From positions 2,181,001 through 2,245,000 of the forward strand of contig NZ_JBBOXF010000001.1 of the NCBI RefSeq assembly GCF_038007465.1: 64,000 nucleotides of DNA, given 5' to 3'. This DNA is from Sporosarcina sp. FSL K6-1508 (GTDB taxonomy: Bacteria; Bacillota; Bacilli; Bacillales_A; Planococcaceae). Made by a program: the position numbers and the translations under genes. Shown here one piece after another: positions 16,477 through 25,570 of this stretch; position 1 is the stretch's first letter, and the number at the start of each line of letters is the position of its first letter. The notes under the pieces are model-generated. The model saw only the letters and a program-made list of their open reading frames with translations, ran no database searches and was not told the origin of the DNA.

Positions 16477-18429
16477 TTGGCATTAAATAGTACCCAAAAG
16501 TTAATTAAGAGTCATCTTATTTCAGGAGAAATGATACCAGGTACGGAAATTGCACTAAGGATAGATCAGACATTAACGCAAGATGCCACAGGAACGATGG
16601 TTATGTTAGAACTTGAAGCAATGGGGTTGGACACTGCAAAAACAGAAGCATCTGCTCAATATGTTGACCATAACCTTATTCAATCGGACAGCAAAAATGC
16701 AGACGACCATCTTTTTTTACAAAGTGCTTCTCAACGATTTGGTCTTTATTTCAGTCGGCCTGGAAATGGGGTAAGTCATCCTGTTCATATGCAAAGATTA
16801 GCAAAGCCGGGAAAAACGCTTCTAGGATCAGACAGTCATACTTGTGCAAATGGATGTATGGGAATGCTTGCGATGGGGGCAGGGGGACTTGACGTTGCTT
16901 TAGCGATTGCCGGTGAGCCATTTTATTTGCGGATGCCTAAGGTATGGGGAGTCAAATTAACAGGTGAACTCCAAGAATGGGTAAGTGCGAAGGATGTTAT
17001 TTTAGAGTTGTTACGTAGGCATGACGTGAAAGGCGGGATTGGACGAGTAATTGAGTATTACGGTCCTGGAGTGGATACGTTAAGTGCAATGGATCGACAT
17101 GTTATTGCAAACATGGGGGCAGAACTTGGGGCTACAGGCACGGTATTTCCTTCGGATGGTGAAATTAAGAGATTTTTGAAGAGACAGGACAGAGAAGATG
17201 ATTGGGTTGAATTAATTGCGGATGAGGGTGCAACATATGACATTTATGAAGAAATAAATTTAGCTGAAGTAGTCCCGCTCGTTGCAAAACCGTCAAGTCC
17301 CGGAAACGTAGTCCCTGTGACTGAAATTGCCGGGACTCCTATTTATCAGTCATATATCGGTTCCTCAGCAAATCCGGGTTATGCTGATTTTGCGATAGCA
17401 GCCGAAATCGTGAAAGATAAAAAAATTGCGGACGGTGTTTCATTTGATATTAACCCGACGTCTAGGCAAATGTTGACAGACTTACTCACTGAAGGACATA
17501 TTGCAAGCTTCATACAAGCAGGAGGCCGTTTGCACCAAGCTGGATGTAACGGTTGTATTGGCATGGGACAAGCACCTGCGACAGGCCGTAACAGTTTGCG
17601 AACAACACCAAGAAATTTCCCTGGGCGTTCGGGAACAGTTGAAGATAGTGTCTATCTATGCGGGCCTGAAACAGCGGCAGCATCTGTCTTATCCGGAGTA
17701 ATTACAGATCCAAGAACCTTAGGTCTTCGTGCGCCAAAAGTTCGAGCGATAAAAAATCCGACAGTCGATTTGAATTTGTTGGATGCGCCCCTGCCAGTTG
17801 AAGAAGCAAGAAAAGTGATTATGCACAAAGGGCCAAACATTGCCTCCATTCCAATTATGGATGAAATGCCGGATAATCTTCAAGTGCCAATCTTGTTGAA
17901 AATGGGCGATAACATCTCCACAGATGGAATACTTGCAGGTGGATCACGTGTTTTACCTTTTCGCAGTAATCTACCTGAAATAAGTAAATTTGCGTTTGAA
18001 ATGATTGATAAAACCTATTACGAGCGTGGGATGGAAAGCGTTAAGTATGGAGGTCACGCAATCATGGCCGGTTTTAACTACGGTCAAGGATCTAGCCGTG
18101 AACATGCAGCGCTAGCCCCGAGATATTTGGGGCTTCGTGTCGCTCTAGTTAAAGACTTTGCCCGGATTCATTGGCAAAACCTCGTGAACTTTGGGATTTT
18201 ACCATTAACTTTCGTAAATGAATCCGATTATAACAGATTGAAACAAGGCGATATCTTGGGATTATCTAATTTGAGAAGCAAAATACAAGAAGGCAATGAA
18301 TTCGACATTAAGATTGAAGGAACTGATCAATTCATTCGAGTTAAACATACGCTCACAGAACGCCAGGTTGACATCATGTTAAAAGGCGGCATGATTAACT
18401 GGGTGAAAAGCCAGCAGCAACCCATGTAA
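16477..18429 (+). CDS. Aconitate hydratase, ~650-residue (Aquifex-type) form
   Basis: Converts citrate to isocitrate through a 4Fe-4S cluster. Cluster ligands are Cys123 (GSDSHTCANG), Cys357 and Cys360 (AGCNGCIGMG). The C-terminal swivel domain holds YGQGSSREHAALAPR. At 650 residues it is shorter than the usual Bacillus CitB (about 900) and fits the separate putative-aconitase family first named from Aquifex. It may be a second aconitase or act on a related substrate. TTG at 16477 follows AGGAGGAA. Confidence 0.9.
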   Translation: MALNSTQKLIKSHLISGEMIPGTEIALRIDQTLTQDATGTMVMLELEAMGLDTAKTEASAQYVDHNLIQSDSKNADDHLFLQSASQRFGLYFSRPGNGVSHPVHMQRLAKPGKTLLGSDSHTCANGCMGMLAMGAGGLDVALAIAGEPFYLRMPKVWGVKLTGELQEWVSAKDVILELLRRHDVKGGIGRVIEYYGPGVDTLSAMDRHVIANMGAELGATGTVFPSDGEIKRFLKRQDREDDWVELIADEGATYDIYEEINLAEVVPLVAKPSSPGNVVPVTEIAGTPIYQSYIGSSANPGYADFAIAAEIVKDKKIADGVSFDINPTSRQMLTDLLTEGHIASFIQAGGRLHQAGCNGCIGMGQAPATGRNSLRTTPRNFPGRSGTVEDSVYLCGPETAAASVLSGVITDPRTLGLRAPKVRAIKNPTVDLNLLDAPLPVEEARKVIMHKGPNIASIPIMDEMPDNLQVPILLKMGDNISTDGILAGGSRVLPFRSNLPEISKFAFEMIDKTYYERGMESVKYGGHAIMAGFNYGQGSSREHAALAPRYLGLRVALVKDFARIHWQNLVNFGILPLTFVNESDYNRLKQGDILGLSNLRSKIQEGNEFDIKIEGTDQFIRVKHTLTERQVDIMLKGGMINWVKSQQQPM

Positions 18430-18517
18430 TAACTTTGTATGAATTGCCATATGTCGTCCATCCTAAATGTAAACAATTCTTCAGAGGGATGAGATACCAA
18501 TGAGTGGAGGTGAAAAT

Positions 18518-18676
18518 ATGTGTAAAGCTTGCGATGGAACAGGACTGCTTTCTGATGATGAAGGATGGAAATACCATTGTACTTTATGTAATTCAGTCAT
18601 AATGTCTTATACCGAACATGATATTCAAGAAACAAGGGTAATGGCTGTCGATGAAAACAATCGTTTATTGGATTGA
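18518..18676 (+). CDS. Small zinc-ribbon-like protein, 52 residues
   Basis: Begins MCKACDGTG and contains a second pair HCTLC, giving CxxC-(20)-CxxC as in short zinc ribbons. The ATG at 18518 follows GGAGGTG and a strong terminator follows the stop. Function unknown; it lies 88 bases after the aconitase gene in the same direction and may be read from the same transcript. Confidence 0.75.
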   Translation: MCKACDGTGLLSDDEGWKYHCTLCNSVIMSYTEHDIQETRVMAVDENNRLLD

Positions 18677-18686
18677 ATGTCAAGAG

Positions 18687-18723
18687 GTAAGGCTACGCAA
18701 TCCGTGTAGCCTTACTTTTTTTA
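18687..18723 (+). terminator. Terminator after aconitase / zinc-ribbon genes
   Basis: GTAAGGCTAC and GTGTAGCCTTAC pair with a short loop, followed by a run of eight T residues. Confidence 0.88.
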
Positions 18724-18863
18724 AAGATAAGCATTTGCATTCATGGTACTCTTCCTAACTTACTCATTGTAGAAAGATTGGTAAAGAAATTGCCATAGGT
18801 ACATTTTAGGAAACGCCTAGCATATCATGGCAGTGTAATTACTAATTGGAATGGAGTGTTGAA

Positions 18864-19637
18864 TTGGCGTACACGGATAACTATGAAAGAGATGCCTATG
18901 GGATTATCGCTTTTTGGTTACGGAACGATTATGACCATGGTCGATTTTTGGATAGAGAAATAAGCCATTATGAAACAGAACTGGCTCGTGCAAACCTAAA
19001 TAATATTCAGCGCTTGGGAATTATCTGGCAAAAGGCAGAGTCGAAAAAAGGAGATCTAGGTACATTAATTAATGAGGCTCAACATGCTACGAGTGAATTT
19101 CACAGTCTGCTGGCCGATACAATGGATAGGTCATTACACTGTGATGTTATTATTTCAACGCCAGTATCTCTTCTGGATCACATGGTTCGAGAGGCCGAAG
19201 AGTCCCAAAGGGTCTTTAAGCTAATGGAAAGTGGCGGTCGAGTTTCACCTTCAGACGCTATTATACATGAAACTGTATTTTGGTTGAGACAAATGGCAGA
19301 TCATTTAGGCTATATACGTCATTATTCAGATGTATCGAATTATGAAGTGAACTTTCAAGTAACAAATATGATGCAAAAATTTGAACGGCTATTAATGCAG
19401 GCAACCGCTCTTAAAACTATGATACGCAAACCGCGCAATGAAACGCTGCCAATTTTAACACATTTCAAGGAAATGATTATTAAGGAGGCTAAGAGTCTAG
19501 AAGAATTTAAATTAGAACTAGATGAGCTAATCAAAACATGTGCTATCGCTACAACATCTCCACCCGATTTGTTAGAACATATAGCCAGGGAAGCCCATCA
19601 TTTATGGAGAAACTTGGAGGAAGAGATTATAACATAA
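18864..19637 (+). CDS. DUF2935 family protein
   Basis: A 257-residue protein made of two similar helical halves, each with a His-rich helix pattern: AFWLRNDYDHGRFL and HHLWRNLEEEI; EFHSLLADTMD and IIHETVFWLRQMADHLGYI. Members of the DUF2935 family look like ferritin-like or hemerythrin-like helical bundles, but the function is not known. TTG at 18864 follows GGAATGGAG with good spacing; a longer frame from 18846 lacks a site. Monocistronic. Confidence 0.8.
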   Translation: MAYTDNYERDAYGIIAFWLRNDYDHGRFLDREISHYETELARANLNNIQRLGIIWQKAESKKGDLGTLINEAQHATSEFHSLLADTMDRSLHCDVIISTPVSLLDHMVREAEESQRVFKLMESGGRVSPSDAIIHETVFWLRQMADHLGYIRHYSDVSNYEVNFQVTNMMQKFERLLMQATALKTMIRKPRNETLPILTHFKEMIIKEAKSLEEFKLELDELIKTCAIATTSPPDLLEHIAREAHHLWRNLEEEIIT

Positions 19638-19744
19638 TAACTTTTTATTCGTAGCGTATTTTTAGCCAATATCCCATGGTGAATCAGTATCTCAAAGCCA
19701 CAAGACGCTTAAAACACCATTAAAATTTGAAAAAGAACATTTAT

Positions 19745-19815
19745 GCCATAGATTCCCTGAATCGGCCCATTTTTAATGCCGGCGCGATTTCGCGGGTTTT
19801 ATCTATGGCTTTTCA
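19745..19815. terminator. Inverted repeat after DUF2935 gene, possible terminator
   Basis: GCCATAGAT (19745-19753) and ATCTATGGC (19801-19809) enclose a smaller CGCG-ATTT-CGCG hairpin followed by GGGTTTTATC. It could end the upstream transcript. Nothing else was seen in 19638-19936. Confidence 0.45.
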
Positions 19816-19936
19816 TAGTTAGGAAATTGTTTTTCATAACTATTAACGACAGACACGACTAATAAATCCAACTTTGTATAATCCGAAGGCGTACGGGAAT
19901 CCTACTACTATCTGAGTATTGAATGGAGGATTTATT

Positions 19937-21514
19937 GTGACCCATACTAATAAAGAAAATGGAAAGTTACCACTGGATACTGAATCCTATTGGAGGACGG
20001 ATATTGAATTTCCAAAGTTTCCAAGTTTAGAGGAGGATATTCAAGTTGATGTCATTATTGTAGGGGCGGGAATTACGGGGATTACATCCGCTTATCTGTT
20101 AGTGAATGAAGGCTTGAAGGTCGCTATTATCGAAGCGGGAAAAGTGTTGAATGGGACAACTGGTCACACGACCGCCAAAATCACAGCACAACATGATTTA
20201 ATATACGATGAATTTATTCGTAATATCGGAAGAAGCAATGCACGTTTATATTATGAGGCGAACACGGAAGCGCTTAACTTTATCAAAGAAACAGTGGATC
20301 AACATAAAATTGATTGTGATTTTAGCACGCAAGATGCGTACATATACGCTACTACCGAGAAATACGCGCGCAAGATTGAAAAGGAAGCGGAAGCTTATGA
20401 AAAGATCGGCATAGAGGGAGGATTGGTTGATAGTATTCCTTTTGAAATAGATTTCCAAAAGGTACTTGTTATGAAAAAACAAGCGCAGTTTCATCCAACA
20501 AAATATCTGGTCCACCTACTTCAACTTATCACGGAAAAAGGCGGATTAATTTTTGAGAACACAACTGCGGTAAATATTGAGACTGGAGAACAACCAGTCG
20601 TACTTACCCGTGAGGGTCCTCGTATTACTTCCAATCATGTTCTTGCTTGCTCTCATTTTCCGTTTTATGAGGGACTTGGACTTTATTCTACAAGGATGCA
20701 TGCAGATAGATCCTATGCCCTTACAGTCAAAACAAAAAAGAAATTTCCCGATGGAATATATATAAGTGCCGATCAGCCAACACGTTCACTCCGATCTGTA
20801 ACGGTTAACGGAGAAGAAATGGTGCTCATTGTCGGGGAAAGTCATAAGACTGGTCAAGGGATAGAGACGATGGAACATTACAAGGCGTTGGAGAGTTTTG
20901 GTGAGGAAGTTTTTGGGCTGGAAAAGATTGTCTACCGGTGGTCGGCCCAAGATCTAGTGACGTTAGACAAACTGCCTTATATCGGTGAATTAACATCTGG
21001 ACAACCGAATATCTTGATTGCGACAGGGTTTCGGAAATGGGGAATGTCCAATGGAACGGCAGCTGCACTATTATTCCGGGATATGATTTTGGGTAAAGAG
21101 AACACTTTTGAAAAATTATATACGCCTTCACGTTTCTATGCACATCCAAGTTTAAAAAACTTTTTAGTAGAGAACGCGAATGTTGTCGGCCAAATAATTA
21201 AAGGAAAGTTAGATTCACCCAAAACAAAGCCGGAAGACTTATCTAACGGGGAAGGTGCCGTTATTACGCTTGAAGGTCATAGAAAAGGTGCCTATAAAGA
21301 TGATGAAGGCAAATTGCATATCGTAGATACAACCTGTACCCATATCGGATGCGAAGTCGAATGGAACAATGGTGATCGCACTTGGGATTGCCCGTGCCAT
21401 GGTTCTCGATTTTCATTTACAGGCGAAGTAATTGAAGGTCCCGCTGAAAAACCGTTACAAAAATATGATTATAAAATGATTGATAATCTTACATCCGAAG
21501 ACTCAGGTTATTGA
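19937..21514 (+). CDS. FAD-dependent oxidoreductase with C-terminal Rieske domain (YhfW-like)
   Basis: A 525-residue fusion. Residues about 35-400 form a DAO-type FAD domain (VDVIIVGAGITGITSAYLL, then IIEAG). The last about 80 residues form a Rieske 2Fe-2S domain with CTHIGCEVEW and CPCHGSRFSFTGEV, giving both Cys-x-His and Cys-x2-His ligand pairs. This is the YhfW architecture of Bacillus; its substrate is unknown. GTG at 19937 follows GGAGGA. A strong terminator follows. Confidence 0.9.
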   Translation: MTHTNKENGKLPLDTESYWRTDIEFPKFPSLEEDIQVDVIIVGAGITGITSAYLLVNEGLKVAIIEAGKVLNGTTGHTTAKITAQHDLIYDEFIRNIGRSNARLYYEANTEALNFIKETVDQHKIDCDFSTQDAYIYATTEKYARKIEKEAEAYEKIGIEGGLVDSIPFEIDFQKVLVMKKQAQFHPTKYLVHLLQLITEKGGLIFENTTAVNIETGEQPVVLTREGPRITSNHVLACSHFPFYEGLGLYSTRMHADRSYALTVKTKKKFPDGIYISADQPTRSLRSVTVNGEEMVLIVGESHKTGQGIETMEHYKALESFGEEVFGLEKIVYRWSAQDLVTLDKLPYIGELTSGQPNILIATGFRKWGMSNGTAAALLFRDMILGKENTFEKLYTPSRFYAHPSLKNFLVENANVVGQIIKGKLDSPKTKPEDLSNGEGAVITLEGHRKGAYKDDEGKLHIVDTTCTHIGCEVEWNNGDRTWDCPCHGSRFSFTGEVIEGPAEKPLQKYDYKMIDNLTSEDSGY

Positions 21515-21526
21515 TAGTAAATAGCT

Positions 21527-21558
21527 AACAGCAGTGAGCTTCTACTGCTGTTTTTTTC
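21527..21558 (+). terminator. Terminator after the FAD/Rieske gene
   Basis: AACAGCAG and CTGCTGTT pair around TGAGCTTCTA, followed by seven T residues. Confidence 0.85.
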
Positions 21559-21570
21559 TTTTAGAAATAT

Positions 21571-21815
21571 AAAAAGCATCATCCAGTGAAGGATGATGCA
21601 TCATTGGTGCTAATAGCTTTATAAAGCTTAGCCGCCTTTGCCGTATGGTCTTAGAAAGTTTTAAACCACCACTTCTCCAAGTGGGTGTTCGCAGAAACAA
21701 TCCTGTATGTCCCGGTTGTCGAAAGAACTGGGTATGCCATTCCTGTTTCTAGGTAAAACTCCCGATTACAGCTTAAAGGTTAAAACTTAATGTATATACG
21801 AACAACGCAGCTTCT
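21571..21815 (-). ncRNA. Tandem structured RNA, copy 1
   Basis: Minus-strand unit preceded by TTGATA (21850-21845), 17 bases, TATACT (21827-21822). The predicted RNA closes with AGCTGCGTTGTTCGTAT paired to ATACGGCAAAGGCGGCT, then AAGTTTTAACC with GGTTTAAAACTT. Inside are hairpins AGAAACA/TGTTTCT and CACCCACTT/AAGTGGTG. It ends at a terminator hairpin GCATCATCC/GGATGATGC followed by TTTTTATATTT. It is about 95% identical to copy 2. No RNA family was recognised; strand is inferred from promoters and terminator. Confidence 0.5.
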
Positions 21816-21869
21816 ATATAGAGTATATAACAATCAAAGTGTATTATCAAATGAAAATAGTGGAAACTT

Positions 21870-22074
21870 TTTTAGCTTTGTAAAGATCAGCCGCCTTTGC
21901 CGTATGGTCTTAGAAAGTTTTAAACCACCACTTCTCCAAGTGGGTGTTCGCAGAAACAATCCTGTATGTCCCAGTTATCGAAAGAACTGGTTATGCCATT
22001 CCTGTTTCTAGGTAAAACTCCCGTTTACAGCTTAAAGGTTAAAACTTAATGGGTATACGAACAACGCAGCTTGT
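21870..22074 (-). ncRNA. Tandem structured RNA, copy 2
   Basis: Second copy of the same element, offset by about 260 bases, with its own promoter TTGAAA (22109-22104), 17 bases, TACACT (22086-22081). The main helices are conserved. The inner AACCAGTT/AACTGGG hairpin differs from copy 1 at paired positions. No clear terminator follows it, so it may read through into copy 1. Confidence 0.5.
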
Positions 22075-22219
22075 AAACATAGTGTACATCATCCGATTCG
22101 TATTTTCAAATGAAATTGTTGGGAATCAATCGAGAAATTTTTGAATGGTTTGCGTGCCAGGCAACGTAACAACGTTTATACTGGTTAAGGATAGATTTTA
22201 GATGAAAAGGAGAATAAGC

Positions 22220-22699
22220 ATGACAGGGAAAACACACATCGTAGGCGGCATTGCAGCAAGTCTTGCTTATGCACAAATTACAAATCATGATCCGGTTATC
22301 ATGCTGGGGGCTGGGGTGATCGGGGCGTTGCTTCCTGACATCTGTCACGGCGGCAGTAAGATCGGAAGAAAATTACCGCTATTATCAAAACTGATTAATA
22401 TGCTATTTGGACATCGCACATTTACACATAGTTTGTTATTTCTAGTTATCGTCGCTTCCTTACTGAATGCATTCATTCCAAACGAGGCTGTAAAGGCAGG
22501 ATTTTTGGCGGGAATGGTAAGCCATTATATCTTGGATATGGCGACGAAAAATGGTATCAAACTACTTTTCCCACTCAGCATGACGGTACGCTTTCCATTG
22601 ACGACAAGAACTGGCGGCGGGGTAGAAAACATTGTGTTCAGCATTTTATCGCTCCTATCATTTTATTTCGGATACAAAGCATTCAGTTACTACTTATAA
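22220..22699 (+). CDS. YdjM/DUF457-type membrane-bound metal-dependent hydrolase
   Basis: A 159-residue integral membrane protein with the family pattern MTGKTHIVGGIAASLA, LLPDICHGGSKIG, GHRTFTHSLLF and SHYILDM. These histidines and aspartates probably bind a metal. Relatives include YdjM and YvsG; the substrate is not known, though lipid-phosphate chemistry is suspected for the family. About four membrane segments. ATG at 22220 follows AAAAGGAG. Confidence 0.82.
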   Translation: MTGKTHIVGGIAASLAYAQITNHDPVIMLGAGVIGALLPDICHGGSKIGRKLPLLSKLINMLFGHRTFTHSLLFLVIVASLLNAFIPNEAVKAGFLAGMVSHYILDMATKNGIKLLFPLSMTVRFPLTTRTGGGVENIVFSILSLLSFYFGYKAFSYYL

Positions 22700-22780
22700 T
22701 TGAAGCTGATTTTGAAAAAAGATGATGTCATAGCCTGCTTTTTGTTAGAATGGAAAAGGTGAAAGAGAGGGAGCATAAAA

Positions 22781-23653
22781 ATGGCAATACAAAAGTTTCG
22801 AAAAACGATTTTATTTGAATATATACAAATTATCTTTGGTGCTGCGCTCGTTGGATTGGCCTTCAATATTTTCTTGTTGCCTTCCAAGTTAGCCGCAGGC
22901 GGGGTTTCAGGGATCAGTACAATCTTATATGAACTATTTCAATTTAATCCGGCCTATGTGCAATGGCTCATTAATATTCCATTATTATTGCTCGGAGTCT
23001 TACTTGTCGGTAAAGAATTCAGTTTAAAAACGCTTGTCGGCACGTTTTTCGTTCCGTTTGTCATCTGGTTATCAGCCGACATGAAGCTGTCTGTCGACAA
23101 TCCACTATTAAGTGCAATATATGGAGGAATTATGCTGGGGGTCGGCCTTGGCATCGTATATAGAGGAAATGGTTCGACGGGGGGTACTGCTTTAATTGCT
23201 CAATTGGTCAAGAAATACACCGGCCTGTCAAGTGGTTTTTCGCAATTGCTTGTAGATGGACTAGTAGTCGTTACTTCAGCATTTGTCTTCAACTTTGAGC
23301 TTGCACTTTACGCAATGATAGCAATTTATGTTACGAGTAAGGTGATTGATTTTGTCCAGTTGCAAACGTCGCCGACCAAATTGGTACTCATCATTACGGA
23401 TAAAGAAGAGGAAATCCAAGGTATTATCAAAAATGATATCAATCGCGGATTAACAAAAATTAAAACAATTGGCGGCTATACCAATCAAGAGAAAACAATG
23501 ATTCTCTGTGTCGTCGAACAATCAGAGGCCGTTTACTTCAAAAAACTGCTCCAAACAAAAGAACCTACCTCCTTTGTCATCTTTCTGAATGCTTCCGAAA
23601 TACTCGGTCGTGGCTTTTCTAAAGCGCAATTTGATGAAGATAACGTGAAATGA
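22781..23653 (+). CDS. YitT family membrane protein
   Basis: A 290-residue protein with five to six membrane segments (residues about 15-190: IIFGAALVGLAFNIFLLPS, AAGGVSGISTILYELFQF, GNGSTGGTALIAQLV) and a cytoplasmic DUF2179 domain at the C-terminus. This is the YitT/YpjC architecture. Transport function is suspected but unproven. ATG at 22781 follows GAGAGGGAG. It lies 81 bases after the YdjM-like gene and has its own terminator. Confidence 0.88.
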   Translation: MAIQKFRKTILFEYIQIIFGAALVGLAFNIFLLPSKLAAGGVSGISTILYELFQFNPAYVQWLINIPLLLLGVLLVGKEFSLKTLVGTFFVPFVIWLSADMKLSVDNPLLSAIYGGIMLGVGLGIVYRGNGSTGGTALIAQLVKKYTGLSSGFSQLLVDGLVVVTSAFVFNFELALYAMIAIYVTSKVIDFVQLQTSPTKLVLIITDKEEEIQGIIKNDINRGLTKIKTIGGYTNQEKTMILCVVEQSEAVYFKKLLQTKEPTSFVIFLNASEILGRGFSKAQFDEDNVK

Positions 23654-23663
23654 AATCGTTAAA

Positions 23664-23705
23664 TGTGACCTGTTGCGGAAATTTCGCATACAGGTCATTT
23701 TTGTT
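23664..23705 (+). terminator. Terminator after yitT-like gene
   Basis: TGACCTGT and ACAGGTCA enclose an inner TGCG-CGCA stem; ATTTTTG follows. Confidence 0.8.
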
Positions 23706-23782
23706 TATTATAAAGGTTTTTCTCCTCCATTTGTCGAAATTAACTGTATGTTGCAATCATTTGATTGATAGGAGGAATAGAA

Positions 23783-24229
23783 ATGACGTACAAGGTGGAG
23801 CAAGTTGAGGATCTAAAAGCAATCGATATTTCTCATTTAGTAAAAGAAAGCGAAACGGAAGGGTACCGATTTTTAACACGACTAGTCAATGATTATGAGG
23901 ATGGAACAAACACGTTTAACAAACCGGGCGAAGCGCTGTTAGCTGTTCACAATGGAGATGGCGAAGTAGTAGCAATAGGCGGAGTGAATCAATCGCCATT
24001 CACTGAAGATACGAATGTTGCGCGTTTGCAAAGATTTTATGTGTTGGATGATGCGAGGCGTCAAGGTGTAGGTTCTCTTTTACTAAAAGAAATCGTGGAT
24101 TATTCCCGTGGCACTTTCAATGAAATGACGGTGCGAACTGAATCTTCGAAAGCGGATGCTTTTTATAGAGCAAACGGATTCGAACTGGACGACTCCGCTT
24201 CTGAGACGACGCATTTGATGAAATTGTAG
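23783..24229 (+). CDS. GNAT family N-acetyltransferase
   Basis: A 148-residue single-domain acetyltransferase. The acetyl-CoA loop is RRQGVGSLLLKEIVDYS, preceded by the LQRFYVLDDA strand. Substrate unknown. ATG at 23783 follows GGAGGAATAG. Its own terminator follows at 24242. It opens a 6-kb stretch rich in acetyltransferase genes. Confidence 0.85.
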   Translation: MTYKVEQVEDLKAIDISHLVKESETEGYRFLTRLVNDYEDGTNTFNKPGEALLAVHNGDGEVVAIGGVNQSPFTEDTNVARLQRFYVLDDARRQGVGSLLLKEIVDYSRGTFNEMTVRTESSKADAFYRANGFELDDSASETTHLMKL

Positions 24230-24241
24230 CATCTGTCAGTG

Positions 24242-24280
24242 GAATCGTTTCTGTGCCTTGCATGGAAACGATTCTTATTT
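24242..24280 (+). terminator. Terminator after GNAT gene
   Basis: GAATCGTTTC pairs perfectly with GAAACGATTC around a 13-base loop, followed by TTATTTAT. Confidence 0.7.
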
Positions 24281-24306
24281 ATATGGTCAATTCTAGGAGG
24301 ATTGAA

Positions 24307-24816
24307 ATGTTAATTCGCGCTGCAAATATAGGGGATGCACCAGGTATAACAAAAGTCCAAGTGGATAGTTGGAGGACGACGTTCAAGGGGATCGTGCCGG
24401 ACGATTTTTTGGATAGCCTTTCCTATGCTAAACGGGAACCGGTTTGGAGACGTGCGATAACAGAAAATAATCTATACATAGCAGAAGTTGAGAATGGGCA
24501 AGTAATCGGGTTTTCTGTAGGCGGAAAAGAACGAACAGGGAATTATGAAGCGTATACAGGCGAATTATATTCGATTTTTATCTTGGCAGAACACCAAGGA
24601 ACAGGGATTGGACGATTATTGGTCCAATCTGTAGTCGATGATTTAAAGAAAAAGAAGTTAAATACAATGCTTATTTGGGTCATAGAAGAAAATCCAGCTT
24701 GCCGCTTTTATGAGGCTTTAGGTGGGAAAAGAATTGATACGCGGGAAATCGAAATTGGTGGCAAAAAAATGAGAGAAATTGCATATGGTTGGAATGATAT
24801 AGCGGAGTATAACTAA
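24307..24816 (+). CDS. GNAT family N-acetyltransferase, paralogue 1
   Basis: A 169-residue acetyltransferase with VDSWRTTFKGIVPDDFL near the N-terminus, the acetyl-CoA loop EHQGTGIGRLLVQSVV and the ending NPACRFYEALGGKR. It is roughly two-thirds identical to the gene at 26139-26654, so the two arose by duplication. ATG at 24307 follows AGGAGG. Substrate unknown; nothing was noted in the following 174 bases. Confidence 0.88.
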   Translation: MLIRAANIGDAPGITKVQVDSWRTTFKGIVPDDFLDSLSYAKREPVWRRAITENNLYIAEVENGQVIGFSVGGKERTGNYEAYTGELYSIFILAEHQGTGIGRLLVQSVVDDLKKKKLNTMLIWVIEENPACRFYEALGGKRIDTREIEIGGKKMREIAYGWNDIAEYN

Positions 24817-24990
24817 TCGCTATATATTCAATCCATGTATACGTATATACATTAATTGTGTCAGTAACTAGACGCCGCGTAGTAGAAGAGGGTTCAATGA
24901 GTTTTCTGATTTTCTTCAGTTAGTGTTGATTACATTTTTTGTGGATTATTCGATAATTCCCATAAGAATTCTATGAAAAGAGGTGAGCGT

Positions 24991-25530
24991 ATGAAGCGTA
25001 CTAATCATGCTCTAGTCATTGGCGGAACGGGGATGCTCACCGGAGTTTGTCTTTACCTTGCACGTGAAGATTATTCAGTATCTGTCATTGGGCGTACATT
25101 TTCGAAGTTTAAACAATTACATGTTGACAGTCAGCCTAATTCTATATTTCCTCTTTTGACTGATTACGATACCGATGATGTAGATGAAGAAGTTAATAAA
25201 GCGATTCAAGAACGAGGTCCGTTTGATCTTATTATCAGTTGGACATCAAATTACAGGGTGCTTGAGCGTATTTGTGAAATGAACCATGGGAACGCTTCGT
25301 TTCGTTTATTCCATGTAAAGGGTAGCTTACGGTACTTCAAAGATGAGTCTATCCGTATTCATAGCCGGTGCAACTACCGGAAAATCTATTTAGGATTTGT
25401 AATTGAAGAGAGTGGATCACGGTGGCTTACACACGATGAGATTGCGAATGGAGTTATTAAACAAATTAGGATAGATGAAGAAGTGGGGATAATAGGTCAA
25501 ATTCATCCCTATGAAGCACGCCCGAGATAA
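24991..25530 (+). CDS. Short NAD(P)-binding Rossmann protein
   Basis: A 179-residue protein beginning with a dinucleotide-binding loop, HALVIGGTGMLTGVCLYLA, and VIGRT at the end of the second strand. It resembles the N-terminal half of short-chain dehydrogenases but lacks a visible Tyr-x3-Lys pair, so it may be a regulator or a divergent reductase. ATG at 24991 follows AAAGAGGTGAG; the upstream in-frame ATG overlaps that site. It is 40 bases ahead of the DUF402 gene. Confidence 0.75.
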   Translation: MKRTNHALVIGGTGMLTGVCLYLAREDYSVSVIGRTFSKFKQLHVDSQPNSIFPLLTDYDTDDVDEEVNKAIQERGPFDLIISWTSNYRVLERICEMNHGNASFRLFHVKGSLRYFKDESIRIHSRCNYRKIYLGFVIEESGSRWLTHDEIANGVIKQIRIDEEVGIIGQIHPYEARPR

Positions 25531-25570
25531 CTAGTTTATGTGTTGGAAATGTTGTAAGGAGGGGGCATTA

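Noticed and set aside
21790..22011. A plus-strand frame ending in NPVCPSYRKNWLCHSC, and CPGC-RKNW-VCHSC in the other copy, looks like a zinc ribbon.
   Set aside because: One copy breaks the first Cys pair (CPSY), there is no ribosome site, and the two copies conserve helices and flanking minus-strand promoters, so an RNA explanation is better.
21600..22100. The tandem direct repeat as a CRISPR array or attachment site.
   Set aside because: Only two long copies, no short spacers, no cas genes or integrase nearby.
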